A DNA stretch of 64,000 nucleotides, taken from NCBI RefSeq assembly GCF_016918935.1, contig NZ_JAFFOB010000025.1, positions 82,330 to 146,329 of the forward strand, given 5' to 3'. This DNA comes from Roseitranquillus sediminis. GTDB lineage: Bacteria > Pseudomonadota > Alphaproteobacteria > Rhodobacterales > Rhodobacteraceae. The first letter of the stretch is position 1. Each line of letters starts with the position of its first letter. The notes below the pieces were generated by a model, which had not been told where the DNA came from, ran no database searches, and saw nothing but the letters and a program-made list of their open reading frames with translations. A program made the translations under genes and the position numbers. Below, in pieces: positions 18,965 through 30,969 of the stretch.

Positions 18965-18974
18965 GCAACGTTGC
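18965..18974. promoter_or_regulatory. GCAACGTTGC palindrome ahead of the PRC-barrel gene
   Basis: A perfect 10-bp palindrome 31 bases upstream of the PRC-barrel start codon. It is the same core as the 12-bp palindrome at 18554-18565. Two copies within 420 bases in promoter regions suggest one regulator. Confidence 0.5.
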
Positions 18975-19130
18975 GCGACGCGCGGCGTTCCGAGGCGCCG
19001 CAATCGGCGCGAGCGGACGTGTGGTCGTGATGCAACTGTTCCGTGCAAAATGCTCCAGCGAGGAACCCGAGATGCAGCGGAGGCAGGAATCCGCCTATCA
19101 CTGGTGAGCTGCCAGACGGAGTAGACATTG

Positions 19131-19382
19131 ATGAGCGCCATGTTCGCCCCCGACCTCGCCATGCCCGCCGAAGTGGCGGACGACATGTCGAGCTTGAGAA
19201 GCTTCCTCGCCGGACTGCCGCGGGCGACCCGGCAGGCTTGCGCCGTCGCCCTGGCGGCGCAGCTGGTCGAGGACGCCGCCTACTTCAACGCGGAGGACGA
19301 CGCGCTGCCGCTGACATCGCGGCTGATGATGCTGTCGCACGACCTCAGCCGGATCGCCGGGCAGTTCCGCGAGGCGGCCTGA
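19131..19382 (+). CDS. Small hypothetical protein beside formate dehydrogenase
   Basis: 83 residues (MSAMFAPDLAMPAEVADD to AGQFREAA), mostly predicted helix, without signal peptide, membrane segment or cysteine motif (one Cys). It does not resemble FdsD, the small subunit of NAD-linked formate dehydrogenases. A GGAG lies about 10 bases before the ATG. It converges on the formate dehydrogenase gene with 4 bases between the stops. Codon use is GC-rich like its neighbours, so it is probably real. Function unknown. Confidence 0.55.
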   Translation: MSAMFAPDLAMPAEVADDMSSLRSFLAGLPRATRQACAVALAAQLVEDAAYFNAEDDALPLTSRLMMLSHDLSRIAGQFREAA

Positions 19383-19386
19383 CGGG

Positions 19387-22131
19387 CTACTGCGCAGCCA
19401 GCGTCGCGGCGGGTTCGACGCGGACGGCGCAGAACTTGAACTCCGGGATCTTTCCGTAGGGGTCGATCGCGGGGTTCGTCAGCAGGTTGCCCGCGGCCTC
19501 GACATAGGCGAAGGGCACGAAGACCATGCCTGGCGAGACGGCACGGTCGGCCCGCGCCATCAGCTCGATGCTGCCCCGGCGCGAGGTGAGGCGCACCTGA
19601 CCTCCCGCCTCCACACCCATCTGCCGCAGGACCGAGGGGTGCAGCGCGCATGACGCCTGCGGCTCGAGCGCGTCGAGCGCGGCGGAGCGGCGGGTCATCG
19701 AGCCGGTGTGCCAGTGTTCGAGCTGCCGGCCGGTGGTCAGGACGAAGGGGTAGTCGGCGTCCGGCACCTCGTCGGGCGGGACCAGCGAGGCCGGCGCGAA
19801 GCGGGCCCGCCCGCCCTCGCGCGGGAAGCCGTCGCCGAAGACGATGGACTGGCCAGGGTCGTCCGGCGAGAGCGACGGATAGGTGACGGCGCCCTTCTCC
19901 AGCCGCTCCCACGTGATGTTCGCGAGCGAGGGCATCAGCGAGGCCATCTCGGCGAAGATCTCGCGCGGCTGGGTGTAGCGCCAGCCGAGGCCGAGGCGGT
20001 TGGCGAGGTCGGTGGTGATGCGCCAGTCCTCGCGCGCCTCGCCGGGGGGCGGCAGCGCCGGGCGGCCCATCTGCACCTGCCGGTTGGTGTTGGTGACGGT
20101 GCCGGTCTTCTCGAAGAAGGCCGACGCCGGCAGGATCACATCAGCGAACATCGCCGTCTCGGTCAGGAAGATGTCCTGGACGACGAGGTGGTCGAGCTTC
20201 GCCAGCGCCTCCCTCGCGTGGGAGACATCGGGGTCGGACATCGCCGGATTCTCGCCCTGGATGTACATCGCGGTGATGTCGCCTGCGTGGATTGCGTCGA
20301 CGATCTCGGTGACGGTCAGCCCCTTCTGCGCCGACAACGCGGTGCCCCAGAGACGTTCCAGGTTGCCGCGGAAGGTGGCGTCCTCGACCGACTTGTAGTC
20401 CGGCAGGAACATCGGGATGAGCCCCGCGTCGGAGGCACCCTGGACGTTGTTCTGGCCGCGGAGCGGGTGCAGGCCGGTGCCGGGGCGGCCGACATGGCCG
20501 CACATGAGCGCGAGGCTGATCAGGCAGCGGGAGTTGTCGGTCCCGTGGACGTGCTGGCTGATGCCCATGCCCCAGAAGATCATGCCGGCGCGGGCGCGGG
20601 CGAAGGTGCGGGCGACGGTGCGGATCGTCTCGGCGTCGATACCGCAATGCTCGGCCATCTTCTCGGGCGGGAAGCCCTGCAGGTGGCGGACGATGTCGTC
20701 CCAGCCCTCGGTGAAGCCGGCGACGTATTGCTGGTCGGCGAGGCCTTCGGAGACGATCACGTGCATGATCGCGTTGAGCAGCGAAACGTCGGTGCCCGGC
20801 TTGAACTGCAGCATGTGGGTCGCATGGCGGCGCAGCGCCTGGCCGCGCGGGTCCATGACGATGAGCTCGCCGCCGCGCTTCGCGAACTGCTTGAAGAAGG
20901 TGGCGGCGACGGGGTGGTTCTCGACCGGATTGGCGCCGATGACGATGGCGCAGTCGGCGTTCTCGATCTCGTTGAACGTCGCGGTGACAGCGCCCGAGCC
21001 CACGTTCTCCATCAGCGCAGCGACCGACGAGGCGTGGCAGAGGCGAGTGCAGTGGTCGACGTTGTTGTGGCCGAAGCCCTGCCGGATGAGGCGCTGGAAC
21101 AGGTAGGCCTCCTCGTTGGTGCACTTGGCGGAGCCGAAGCCGGCAACCTTGGTGCCCCCTGCCCGCCTCAGCCCCGCGGCGGCGGCGTCGAGCGCCTCGT
21201 CCCACGTCGCTTCGCGGAAGTGGGTGAGCGGGTTGCCGGGATCGACGACCATGGCCTTGGGCACGCCCGCGCGGCGGATCAGGGGCCGAGTCAGGCGGTG
21301 CGGGTGGTGGACGTAGTCGGTGCCGAACCGGCCCTTGACGCAGAGCCGCCCCTCGTTGGCCGGACCCTGCGCGCCGTCGACCTTGAGAATGCGGTCGCCC
21401 TTCAGCTTGACCGACACCTGGCAGCCGACGCCGCAGAACGGGCAGACGCTGAGCACCTCGCGGTCCCAGTCGGCGCCGTCGCCGCGCTGGTGCTCGTCGA
21501 GGACGCTCGCCTCCATCAGCGCGCCGGTGGGGCAGGCCTGCACGCACTCGCCGCAGGCGACGCAGGTCGAGTCGCCCATCGGGTCGGCCTGGTCGAAGAC
21601 GGGCAGCATGCCCCATGAGCGGCCGGCCATGCCGATCACGTCGTTGACCTGCACCTCGCGACAGGCGCGGACGCAGAGGTTGCACTGGATGCAGGCGTCG
21701 AAGTTGACGCGCATCGCCGGGTGGCTGGCGTCGGGCTGCGGCGCGGCCTCGCGGGCGGGGAAGCGGCTCTCGCCGACGCCGGCCGCCACGGCGGTGCGGC
21801 GCATGTGGCTGGAGCGGTCGTGGGCGTGCGCAAGGTCCGGCTGGTCGGCCATCAGGAGCTCGAGCACCATCCGACGGGCGCGCTCGGCGCGGTCGGAGGC
21901 GACCCGGACCTCCATCCCCTCGGCCGGCTGGCGGATGCACGAGGCGGCGAGGCGTGGCTCACCCTCGATCTCCACCATGCAGGCGCGGCAGTTCCCGTCG
22001 GCGCGGTAACCGGGCCAGTCCTTGTGGCAGAGGTGCGGGATCACGGTGCCGTGGCGCTTCGCGACCTGCCAGATCGTCTCGCCCGGCACAGCCTCGACCT
22101 CGGTGCCATCGATTCGGAAGCGGGTCGCCAT
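19387..22131 (-). CDS. Formate dehydrogenase alpha subunit, stand-alone
   Basis: 914 residues; a molybdenum/tungsten bis-MGD oxidoreductase of the FdsA/FdhF type oxidising formate to CO2. In order: a 2Fe-2S domain (Cys 35, 48, 51, 65), a His/Cys-rich segment, two 4Fe-4S motifs (CIQCNLCVRACR and CVACGECVQACP), the CPFCGVGC 4Fe-4S site of the catalytic domain, and NVDHCTRLCHASS, where cysteine (not selenocysteine) should bind the metal. The C-terminal part (from about 790) is the molybdopterin dinucleotide-binding domain. No beta, gamma or fdhD genes are adjacent, so the electron acceptor is unknown. The start is the ATG at the 2Fe-2S domain. Confidence 0.92.
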   Translation of the reverse strand: MATRFRIDGTEVEAVPGETIWQVAKRHGTVIPHLCHKDWPGYRADGNCRACMVEIEGEPRLAASCIRQPAEGMEVRVASDRAERARRMVLELLMADQPDLAHAHDRSSHMRRTAVAAGVGESRFPAREAAPQPDASHPAMRVNFDACIQCNLCVRACREVQVNDVIGMAGRSWGMLPVFDQADPMGDSTCVACGECVQACPTGALMEASVLDEHQRGDGADWDREVLSVCPFCGVGCQVSVKLKGDRILKVDGAQGPANEGRLCVKGRFGTDYVHHPHRLTRPLIRRAGVPKAMVVDPGNPLTHFREATWDEALDAAAAGLRRAGGTKVAGFGSAKCTNEEAYLFQRLIRQGFGHNNVDHCTRLCHASSVAALMENVGSGAVTATFNEIENADCAIVIGANPVENHPVAATFFKQFAKRGGELIVMDPRGQALRRHATHMLQFKPGTDVSLLNAIMHVIVSEGLADQQYVAGFTEGWDDIVRHLQGFPPEKMAEHCGIDAETIRTVARTFARARAGMIFWGMGISQHVHGTDNSRCLISLALMCGHVGRPGTGLHPLRGQNNVQGASDAGLIPMFLPDYKSVEDATFRGNLERLWGTALSAQKGLTVTEIVDAIHAGDITAMYIQGENPAMSDPDVSHAREALAKLDHLVVQDIFLTETAMFADVILPASAFFEKTGTVTNTNRQVQMGRPALPPPGEAREDWRITTDLANRLGLGWRYTQPREIFAEMASLMPSLANITWERLEKGAVTYPSLSPDDPGQSIVFGDGFPREGGRARFAPASLVPPDEVPDADYPFVLTTGRQLEHWHTGSMTRRSAALDALEPQASCALHPSVLRQMGVEAGGQVRLTSRRGSIELMARADRAVSPGMVFVPFAYVEAAGNLLTNPAIDPYGKIPEFKFCAVRVEPAATLAAQ

Positions 22132-22340
22132 GCCTGCCGAGACTAGGGGCCCGTACGCCGCTTGGCGAGCATTTGTGCAAAGGGTGCCGTCAGGTGCGGA
22201 CCCGATCGACTTGGTGTACATTGTGTTAACGGTTTGCGCCGCCGCCCGAGTCGACGAGGGTGTGGGCGCCGGATTTTGACGAGTTCCCGCGTGCGCGAAG
22301 GCAACCGATCCGCCGAGCGTGCGCCGCGAAGGGGAGGGTT

Positions 22341-24890
<2,550 letters not shown>

Positions 24891-24980
24891 GTTTGACGAA
24901 CGTCCCGCATTTTAAAGGTTAAGCCCGCTTTCATCCGGTCCGGCTAGGCAGTCGGCTCAGGTGAGTATCGAGGGTTGACG

Positions 24981-25820
24981 ATGGCGGGCCAGAACGAAGC
25001 CGTTCCGGTCATCATCAAGCGGAAGAAGAAGGTTGCAGGCGGCGGACACCACGGCGGGGCGTGGAAGGTCGCCTATGCCGACTTCGTCACTGCGATGATG
25101 GCGTTCTTCATGCTGCTGTGGCTGCTCAACGCGACCACCGAAAAGCAGCGCAAGGGCATCGCGGACTATTTCAACCCGACGATCCCCATCTCGCGCATGT
25201 CGGGCGGCGGCGAGAGCGCCTTCGCCGGCGACAGTTTGCTGGCGGAGAAGGAGTTGGCCGCAAACGGCGCGACGCTGAAGGTCCCGCTCCCGAAGGGAAG
25301 CGGCGACGGCGGCGAGGCGAGCGCGGCCGATGCCTCCGACGAGACGCTTGGCGGCGACAAGGGCTTCCTGCCCGAGCTGCAGCAGCTCCTCTCCGGGGCG
25401 GGCGGCGAGAGCATGATCTCCGAGCAGCTCCTGCGCCACGTAGTGACGCGGGTGACGGACGAGGGTCTGATCGTTGAGCTGCACGACCTGCCGGGCGCGC
25501 CGCTCTTCGACGGCGACGCGCCGCGGCCGGTGCTGGAGCAACTCGTGACCGAGCTTGCGGCGGCCTTCAACCTCGTGCGGAACGAGATCGCGGTGGGTGG
25601 CCATGTCGCCGCGCGGCCGGTGGTCTCGCTGGGCGCGGACGCCTGGGCGCTGAGCGGCGACCGCGCCGACCGTGCGATGCGCCTGCTGACCGGCGCCGGG
25701 GTCGAGCCACGGCGCGTCCAGCGCGTCACCGGCTTTGCCGACCGCAAGCCCGCCCTGCAGAATCGCATGGCGCCGCGGAACAATCGGCTGGAGATCATCC
25801 TGCTTCGCGGGCGCACCTGA
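24981..25820 (+). CDS. motB: Flagellar motor stator protein MotB
   Basis: 279 residues. Short basic N-terminus (IIKRKKK), one membrane segment YADFVTAMMAFFMLLWLLNA containing the proton-carrying aspartate (ADF), a plug/linker region, and a C-terminal OmpA-like peptidoglycan-binding domain (about 155-275, with RADRAMRLLTGAGVEPRRVQRVTGFADRKP and RNNRLEIILL). It anchors the stator to the wall and with MotA conducts ions. Unusually, motA lies about 29 kb away in another operon. The start is the ATG after GAGGGTTGACG. Upstream, TTAA-N7-TTCA (24919-24933) is a weak CtrA-like site. Confidence 0.92.
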   Translation: MAGQNEAVPVIIKRKKKVAGGGHHGGAWKVAYADFVTAMMAFFMLLWLLNATTEKQRKGIADYFNPTIPISRMSGGGESAFAGDSLLAEKELAANGATLKVPLPKGSGDGGEASAADASDETLGGDKGFLPELQQLLSGAGGESMISEQLLRHVVTRVTDEGLIVELHDLPGAPLFDGDAPRPVLEQLVTELAAAFNLVRNEIAVGGHVAARPVVSLGADAWALSGDRADRAMRLLTGAGVEPRRVQRVTGFADRKPALQNRMAPRNNRLEIILLRGRT

Positions 25821-25842
25821 AAAGCGCGGACAATCTGACGCG

Positions 25843-25857
25843 TTAGGCGCCCGTTAA
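25843..25857. promoter_or_regulatory. CtrA-like site upstream of flgE
   Basis: TTAG-N7-TTAA (25843-25846 and 25854-25857), 62 bases before flgE. Read on the other strand it is GCTTAA-N7-CTAA. It matches the CtrA consensus TTAA-N7-TTAA with one change, in a very GC-rich genome. Confidence 0.6.
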
Positions 25858-25919
25858 GCCGCCGCACTGTAGCGAGGCTCCCGACAAAGGGACCGATGCA
25901 GCAGAAAGGCGCACCCTAA

Positions 25920-27290
25920 ATGACCATCTCGTCCTCGCTGAACGCCGGCGTCGCCGGGCTGGCCGCGAACGCAAGCCGGCTCGCGACCATCTCGGACAAC
26001 ATCGCCAACTCGGGCACGCACGGCTACAAGCGGGCCGAGGCGGACTTCCACTCGATGGTGATCTCGTCGGGGAACGGCACCTATTCCGCAGGCGGCGTGC
26101 GCGTCACGACGCAGCGGGTGATCGACCAGCCAGGCGCGCTGCTGTCCACCAACAACCCCACCGACCTCGCCGTGCGGGGCCGCGGTTTCCTGCCTGTGAC
26201 GCCGGCGAGTGCGCTCAAGGTGCAAGGGGAGCAGCCGCCAATGCTGCTGACCACCACCGGCTCGTTCCGCACGGACAAGGACGGCATCCTGCAGACAGAG
26301 ACCGGGATGGTCCTGCTGGGCTGGCCGGCCGAGCCCGACGGGACGATCAAGAGCTATCCGCGCGATACCGCGGACGGATTGCAGCCGGTCAAGATCAACA
26401 CCAACCAGTTCGCGGGCGAGCCGACGACGAAGCTGTCGCTGGGCGTCAACCTGCCGGCCACATCGACCGAATACGGTTCCCTGGCCGACACCGAGGTGCT
26501 GTCGATCGAGTACTTCGACAATATGGGCACCTCGCAAAACCTTGCGGTGACCTACGTTCCCGAGCCGGCAACGAATCCCGGCGACCCTGCCTCGAACACC
26601 TGGCGCATGATCATCCGTGACTCGGCTTCGGGCAACAATATCGTCGGCGCTTACGAGCTGAGGTTCAACAATGACCGCGAGGCCGGTGGCACGCTGCAGT
26701 CGGTGAGCACGATTGCGGTCGATTCCAACGGCGAGCGGGACCCGCTGGGAATGACCTACGGCGGCGGCTGGGATTTGACCACCGGCGAGTTCCGCGTAAA
26801 CGTCGCCAACGGCGCGCCGCCGAACGAGAACCCGATCGACATCACCATCGGCGGCGAGAAGTCGACGACCGGCATCACGCAGCTCTCCGACAGCTTCGCG
26901 CCGACCTCGATCCTCAAGGACGGCTCGCCGGTCGGCAACATGGTTTCGGTCGATGTCGACGCCAACGGCTTCGTCTACGCCAACTTCGACACCGGCATCA
27001 CCCGCAAGATCTACCAGATCCCGCTCGTCGACCTGCCGAACCCGAACGGCCTGATCGCGCTCGACAACCAGACCTACACCACCTCGAACGTCAGCGGCTC
27101 GTTCTTCCTCTGGGACGCGGCCGACGGGCCCACGGGCGACATCGTGAGCTATGCGCTCGAGGAGTCGGCGACCGACGTGGCGGGTGAGCTCACGAACCTG
27201 ATCCAGACGCAGCGCGCCTATTCGTCGAACGCCAAGGTCATCCAGACCGTCGACGAGATGCTGCAGGAGACCACCAACATCAAGCGGTGA
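25920..27290 (+). CDS. flgE: Flagellar hook protein FlgE
   Basis: 456 residues. It builds the hook, the flexible joint between rod and filament, and is exported by the flagellar type III system. The N-terminal SSLNAGVAGLAANASRLATISDNIANSGTHGYKRAEADF (rod/hook family motif) and the C-terminal helix ELTNLIQTQRAYSSNAKVIQTVDEMLQETTNIKR are diagnostic. The central part holds the hook domains (with TEYGSLADTEVLSIEYFDNMGTSQNL). First gene of flgE-flgK-flgL-flgI, behind a CtrA-like site. Confidence 0.97.
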   Translation: MTISSSLNAGVAGLAANASRLATISDNIANSGTHGYKRAEADFHSMVISSGNGTYSAGGVRVTTQRVIDQPGALLSTNNPTDLAVRGRGFLPVTPASALKVQGEQPPMLLTTTGSFRTDKDGILQTETGMVLLGWPAEPDGTIKSYPRDTADGLQPVKINTNQFAGEPTTKLSLGVNLPATSTEYGSLADTEVLSIEYFDNMGTSQNLAVTYVPEPATNPGDPASNTWRMIIRDSASGNNIVGAYELRFNNDREAGGTLQSVSTIAVDSNGERDPLGMTYGGGWDLTTGEFRVNVANGAPPNENPIDITIGGEKSTTGITQLSDSFAPTSILKDGSPVGNMVSVDVDANGFVYANFDTGITRKIYQIPLVDLPNPNGLIALDNQTYTTSNVSGSFFLWDAADGPTGDIVSYALEESATDVAGELTNLIQTQRAYSSNAKVIQTVDEMLQETTNIKR

Positions 27291-27318
27291 GCCCTGAGGG
27301 GCCGGAGAAGACGAAGCC

Positions 27319-28755
27319 ATGAGCATCTCACATTCGCTGTCGAATGCCCTCTCCGGCCTCACCGTCGCGTCGCGCGCGGCGGAAGTCGTGGCGAACAACG
27401 TCGCCAACGCGACGAACGAGAACTACGGCCGGCGCGAGGTCGAGCTGGCGTCCCAGGTGCTGGGCGGGCGCGGCGCGGGCGTCAAGTTCGTGGGCGTCAA
27501 CCGGATCGTCGACCAGGCGCTCCTGAGCGACCGCCGCACGGCCGACGCCTCGCTCGGCGGCGCGTCCGTGCGCTCGGATTTTCATGCGGCGCTGGAGCGG
27601 CTGACGGGGACGCCGGATCAAGGCGACTCGCTCAGCGCGCGGATGGCGGCGCTGGAGTCGAGCCTGCTGGAGGCGGCGAGCCGGCCGGACAGCATGCCGC
27701 GGCTGCAGAGCTTGGCGGATGCCGCGACCGGCGTCGCGGGGCAGGTCAACCGGATCTCGGACGGCATCCAGGACATGCGGATGGACGCCGAGCGGCAGAT
27801 CGCCTCGCAGGTCGAGACGCTCAACCGCTCGGTGGCGCAGGTCAAGGAGCTCAATGAGCGCATCCTGGCCGGCAAGCAGGGCAACCGCGACATCAGCGGC
27901 CTCATGGACCAGCAGCAGCAGGCGATCGACCAGATCGCCTCGATCGTGCCGCTGCGCCTGATGCCGCGCGACAACGGGACCGTCGCGCTCTACACCACGC
28001 AGGGCGCCAGGCTGCTGGACGGGCAGGCCGCGAAGATCGGCTTCGAGCCGAAGAGCGTCATCATGCCAGAGCATACGCTGGAGAACGGCCTGCTCAACGG
28101 GCTGACGATCGACGGGCGCGCGGTGCGGACCGGCGAGAACGGTGCACTGTCAGGTGGCAGCCTCGGCGCGCTCTTCGAGCTGCGCGACGGCCTCGCGGTC
28201 GACGCGCAGGAGCGGATCGACGCGCTGGCGCAGGATCTTGTGGGGCGCTTCACCACCGCCGACGACCCGCTGCCACCGGGCGAGATCCAGCTCTTCGGCG
28301 ACACGCTGGTGCCAAGCGAGGAGCGGGGGATCGCCGGGCGGCTCACCGTCAACCCAAACGTATTGCCGTCCGAGGGCGGCCAGCTCTGGCGCCTGCGCGA
28401 TGGCATGGAGGCTACGGCGCAGGGCGACGTGGGCGATGCGAGCCGCCTGCAGGAGATGCTGGACCGGCTGGCGCTGCGCACCTCGCCCGCCAACGGCGGC
28501 TTCATGCAGAACCAGACCGCGAGCGGACTGACCGGCGACTTCCTCTCCGGCATCGGCGTGGCGCGGCAGAGCGCGGAGAGCTCCACCGCCTTCGCCACCA
28601 GCCAGAACCAGACGCTGCGCTCGATGCAGATGGCCGATGGCGTCGACACAGATCAGGAGATGCAGAAGCTGATGCAGATCGAACAGGCCTACGCCGCCAA
28701 CGCGCGCGTCATCAGCGTCGTCGACGAGATGATGCGCATGCTGATGGATCTCTGA
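27319..28755 (+). CDS. flgK: Flagellar hook-associated protein 1 FlgK
   Basis: 478 residues. It forms the first hook-filament junction zone. The N-terminus SISHSLSNALSGLTVASRAAEVVANNVANATNENYGRREVEL and the C-terminus QKLMQIEQAYAANARVISVVDEMMRMLMDL are the conserved coiled-coil ends; a FlgK-type central domain lies between. It ends one base before flgL, in the same operon. Confidence 0.95.
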   Translation: MSISHSLSNALSGLTVASRAAEVVANNVANATNENYGRREVELASQVLGGRGAGVKFVGVNRIVDQALLSDRRTADASLGGASVRSDFHAALERLTGTPDQGDSLSARMAALESSLLEAASRPDSMPRLQSLADAATGVAGQVNRISDGIQDMRMDAERQIASQVETLNRSVAQVKELNERILAGKQGNRDISGLMDQQQQAIDQIASIVPLRLMPRDNGTVALYTTQGARLLDGQAAKIGFEPKSVIMPEHTLENGLLNGLTIDGRAVRTGENGALSGGSLGALFELRDGLAVDAQERIDALAQDLVGRFTTADDPLPPGEIQLFGDTLVPSEERGIAGRLTVNPNVLPSEGGQLWRLRDGMEATAQGDVGDASRLQEMLDRLALRTSPANGGFMQNQTASGLTGDFLSGIGVARQSAESSTAFATSQNQTLRSMQMADGVDTDQEMQKLMQIEQAYAANARVISVVDEMMRMLMDL

Positions 28756-28756
28756 C

Positions 28757-29776
28757 ATGGCGAACCTGAGTATCGGCGACCTCGCCCAGACGTTCCAGCT
28801 CAGGCGCGACAATGCGCGGCTGAAGAACGACCTGATGCGGGTCACGCAGGAACTGTCCACGGGTCGCAAGTCGGACCTCGGCAAGGCGACCGGCGGCGAC
28901 TTCGGGCCGCTGGTCAGCATCGACCGGCAGATCGCGAGCCTCAAGGCCTACGACACCACGGCGAAGGAGGCGGGCCTCTTCGCGGATGCCGCGCAGCTCT
29001 CGCTCGAGCGGATCCAGACGATGGGTGCCGAGCTCGCGCCGCGGCTGATATCGGCAGAGCTCAGCGGTTACAGTGCGCTGCGCCAGACCATCGCGTCGGA
29101 TGCCGTCGCGGCCTTCGAGACGACGGTCGAGGCGCTGAACGCACAGTCGGGCGGGCGCGGCCTCTTCGGCGGCACGGCCACCAACCAAGCGGCGCTGGCC
29201 GACCCGCAGGAGATGCTGGCCGAGATACGGGCCGCGGTAGACCTCGCCGCGCCGACCGACGCACAGGGCGTGGCGGACGCGGTAAAGGCGTGGTTCGCGC
29301 CCGGTGGCGGCTTCGACCTCTCCGGCAAGGGCTATACCGGCGGGACCGACCGCCTGTCCGGCTTTCGCGTGGCCGAGGGCACGGAGGTGCCAATGTCGAT
29401 CAAGGCTGACGACCCCGAGATCCGCGAGCAGCTCGCTGGGCTCGCCATCGGCGCGATGCTCAAGAACGGACCGCTCGCCGGCGACTTCGAGAAGGAAGCG
29501 GAGCTGGCCAGGATTGCCGGGGCGGAGATCATGCGCGGCCAGACCGGCCTCTCCGCGACCCGCGCCGAGCTGGGCGCCGCGCAGGCGCGTATCGAAAGCG
29601 CCACCGCCCGCAATGGCGCCGAGCGCACGTCGCTGCAGATCGCGCGCAGCGGCATCACCGACGCCGATCCCTACGATTCGGCCACCGAGATGCAGAACCT
29701 CGAGGTGCAGCTCGAGACCCTCTACACAATAACCGCGCGGCTCTCGCGTCTCAACCTGACGGATTTCCTGCGATGA
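28757..29776 (+). CDS. flgL: Flagellar hook-associated protein 3 FlgL
   Basis: 339 residues, related to flagellin; it forms the second junction ring. The N-terminal DLAQTFQLRRDNARLKNDLMRVTQELSTGRKSDLGKATGGDF and the C-terminal NLEVQLETLYTITARLSRLNLTDFLR fit FlgL. Its TGA overlaps the ATG of flgI by 4 bases (ATGA), implying translational coupling. Confidence 0.93.
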   Translation: MANLSIGDLAQTFQLRRDNARLKNDLMRVTQELSTGRKSDLGKATGGDFGPLVSIDRQIASLKAYDTTAKEAGLFADAAQLSLERIQTMGAELAPRLISAELSGYSALRQTIASDAVAAFETTVEALNAQSGGRGLFGGTATNQAALADPQEMLAEIRAAVDLAAPTDAQGVADAVKAWFAPGGGFDLSGKGYTGGTDRLSGFRVAEGTEVPMSIKADDPEIREQLAGLAIGAMLKNGPLAGDFEKEAELARIAGAEIMRGQTGLSATRAELGAAQARIESATARNGAERTSLQIARSGITDADPYDSATEMQNLEVQLETLYTITARLSRLNLTDFLR

Positions 29777-30876
29777 AGCGCTTCGTCCTCGCCCTCCTCG
29801 GGCTCATCATGACCGTCACCTCGGCGCAGGGCAGCGCGATCCGGATCAAGGACCTCGTGGAGTTCGACGGGGTGCGCGGCAACGACCTCGTGGGCTACGG
29901 CCTAGTGGTCGGCCTCAACGGTACCGGCGACGGGCTGCGCAACTCGCCCTTCACCGAGGAGATCATGGCCAACATCCTCGAGCGGCTGGGCGTCAACGTG
30001 ACGGGCGAGCAGTTTCGGCCCAAGAACGTGGCGGCGGTCTTCGTCACAGCGACGCTGCCGCCGTTCAGTCGCGCGGGCAGCCGCATCGACGTGACCGTCT
30101 CGGCCATCGGCGACGCAAAGAGCCTCTTGGGCGGGACGCTCGTCATGACGCCGCTCAACGCCGCCGACGGCGAGATCTACGCGGTGGCGCAGGGCACGAT
30201 CATCGCCGGCGGCGTGGTCGCCGAGGGCGAGGCGGCGAGCGTGACGCAGGGCGTGCCGACCGCGGGCGTGATTCCGGCGGGCGCCAACGTCGAGCGTGAG
30301 ATCGACTTCGACTTCACCAGCCTCTCGACCATGCGCCTCGCACTGAGGAATGCAGACTTCACGACAGCCGAGCGGATCGAGCAGGCGATCAACGCCAGCT
30401 ACGGCCGCAGCGTGGCGCAGATGGTGGACGCCGGTACCGTCGTCTTCGACATCAATGCCACCGGCGAGGTCTCTCCGGCACATGCGATCGGCACGATCGA
30501 AAACCTGCCCGTCGAACCCGAGCGCAAGGCGCGCGTGGTGGTGGACCAGCGCTCCGGCACCATCGTCATGGGCGAGGACGTGCGGATCGACCGGGTTGCG
30601 GTCAGCCAGGGCAACCTGACGCTCCGCATCGAGGAGGAGCCGATGGTAGTCCAGCCGAACCCCTTTGCCGAGGGCCAGACGGTCGTGGTGCCCCGCACCC
30701 GCGCCGCGATCGACGAGGAGCCGGGTCCGAGCCTGGCCGAGGTACCGGACGGCACGTCGCTTTCCGAGGTGGTGGCGGGGCTCAACGCCCTCGGCGTCAG
30801 TCCGCGCGACATGATCGACATCCTCAAGAGCATCAAGGCCGCCGGCGCTCTCCACGCGGAGTTCCTCGTCCGCTAG
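29773..30876 (+). CDS. flgI: Flagellar P-ring protein FlgI
   Basis: 367 residues with a signal peptide (MKRFVLALLGLIMTVTSAQGSA), then the highly conserved RIKDLVEFDGVRGNDLVGYGLVVGLNGTGDGL. FlgI polymerises as the periplasmic P ring around the rod. Other marks are NVAAVFVTATLPPFSRAGSRIDVTVSAIGDAKSLLGGTL and the C-terminal LSEVVAGLNALGVSPRDMIDILKSIKAAGALHAEF. Last gene of the flgE operon, followed by a strong hairpin. Confidence 0.97.
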   Translation: MKRFVLALLGLIMTVTSAQGSAIRIKDLVEFDGVRGNDLVGYGLVVGLNGTGDGLRNSPFTEEIMANILERLGVNVTGEQFRPKNVAAVFVTATLPPFSRAGSRIDVTVSAIGDAKSLLGGTLVMTPLNAADGEIYAVAQGTIIAGGVVAEGEAASVTQGVPTAGVIPAGANVEREIDFDFTSLSTMRLALRNADFTTAERIEQAINASYGRSVAQMVDAGTVVFDINATGEVSPAHAIGTIENLPVEPERKARVVVDQRSGTIVMGEDVRIDRVAVSQGNLTLRIEEEPMVVQPNPFAEGQTVVVPRTRAAIDEEPGPSLAEVPDGTSLSEVVAGLNALGVSPRDMIDILKSIKAAGALHAEFLVR

Positions 30877-30883
30877 CGCCGTC

Positions 30884-30917
30884 AATCGCCTCCCCGCCCT
30901 CTGGCTGGGAGGCGATT
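30884..30917. terminator. Hairpin between flgI and the enoyl-CoA hydratase gene
   Basis: Perfect 11-bp arms AATCGCCTCCC (30884-30894) and GGGAGGCGATT (30907-30917) with a 12-base loop, between two convergent genes. There is no long T tract on either strand. It probably serves both directions. Confidence 0.6.
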
Positions 30918-30969
30918 CCCATTCCTCGTCGGTGGAACGGCCGCATCTCCTGCGGCTGCCGCGGCGAGC

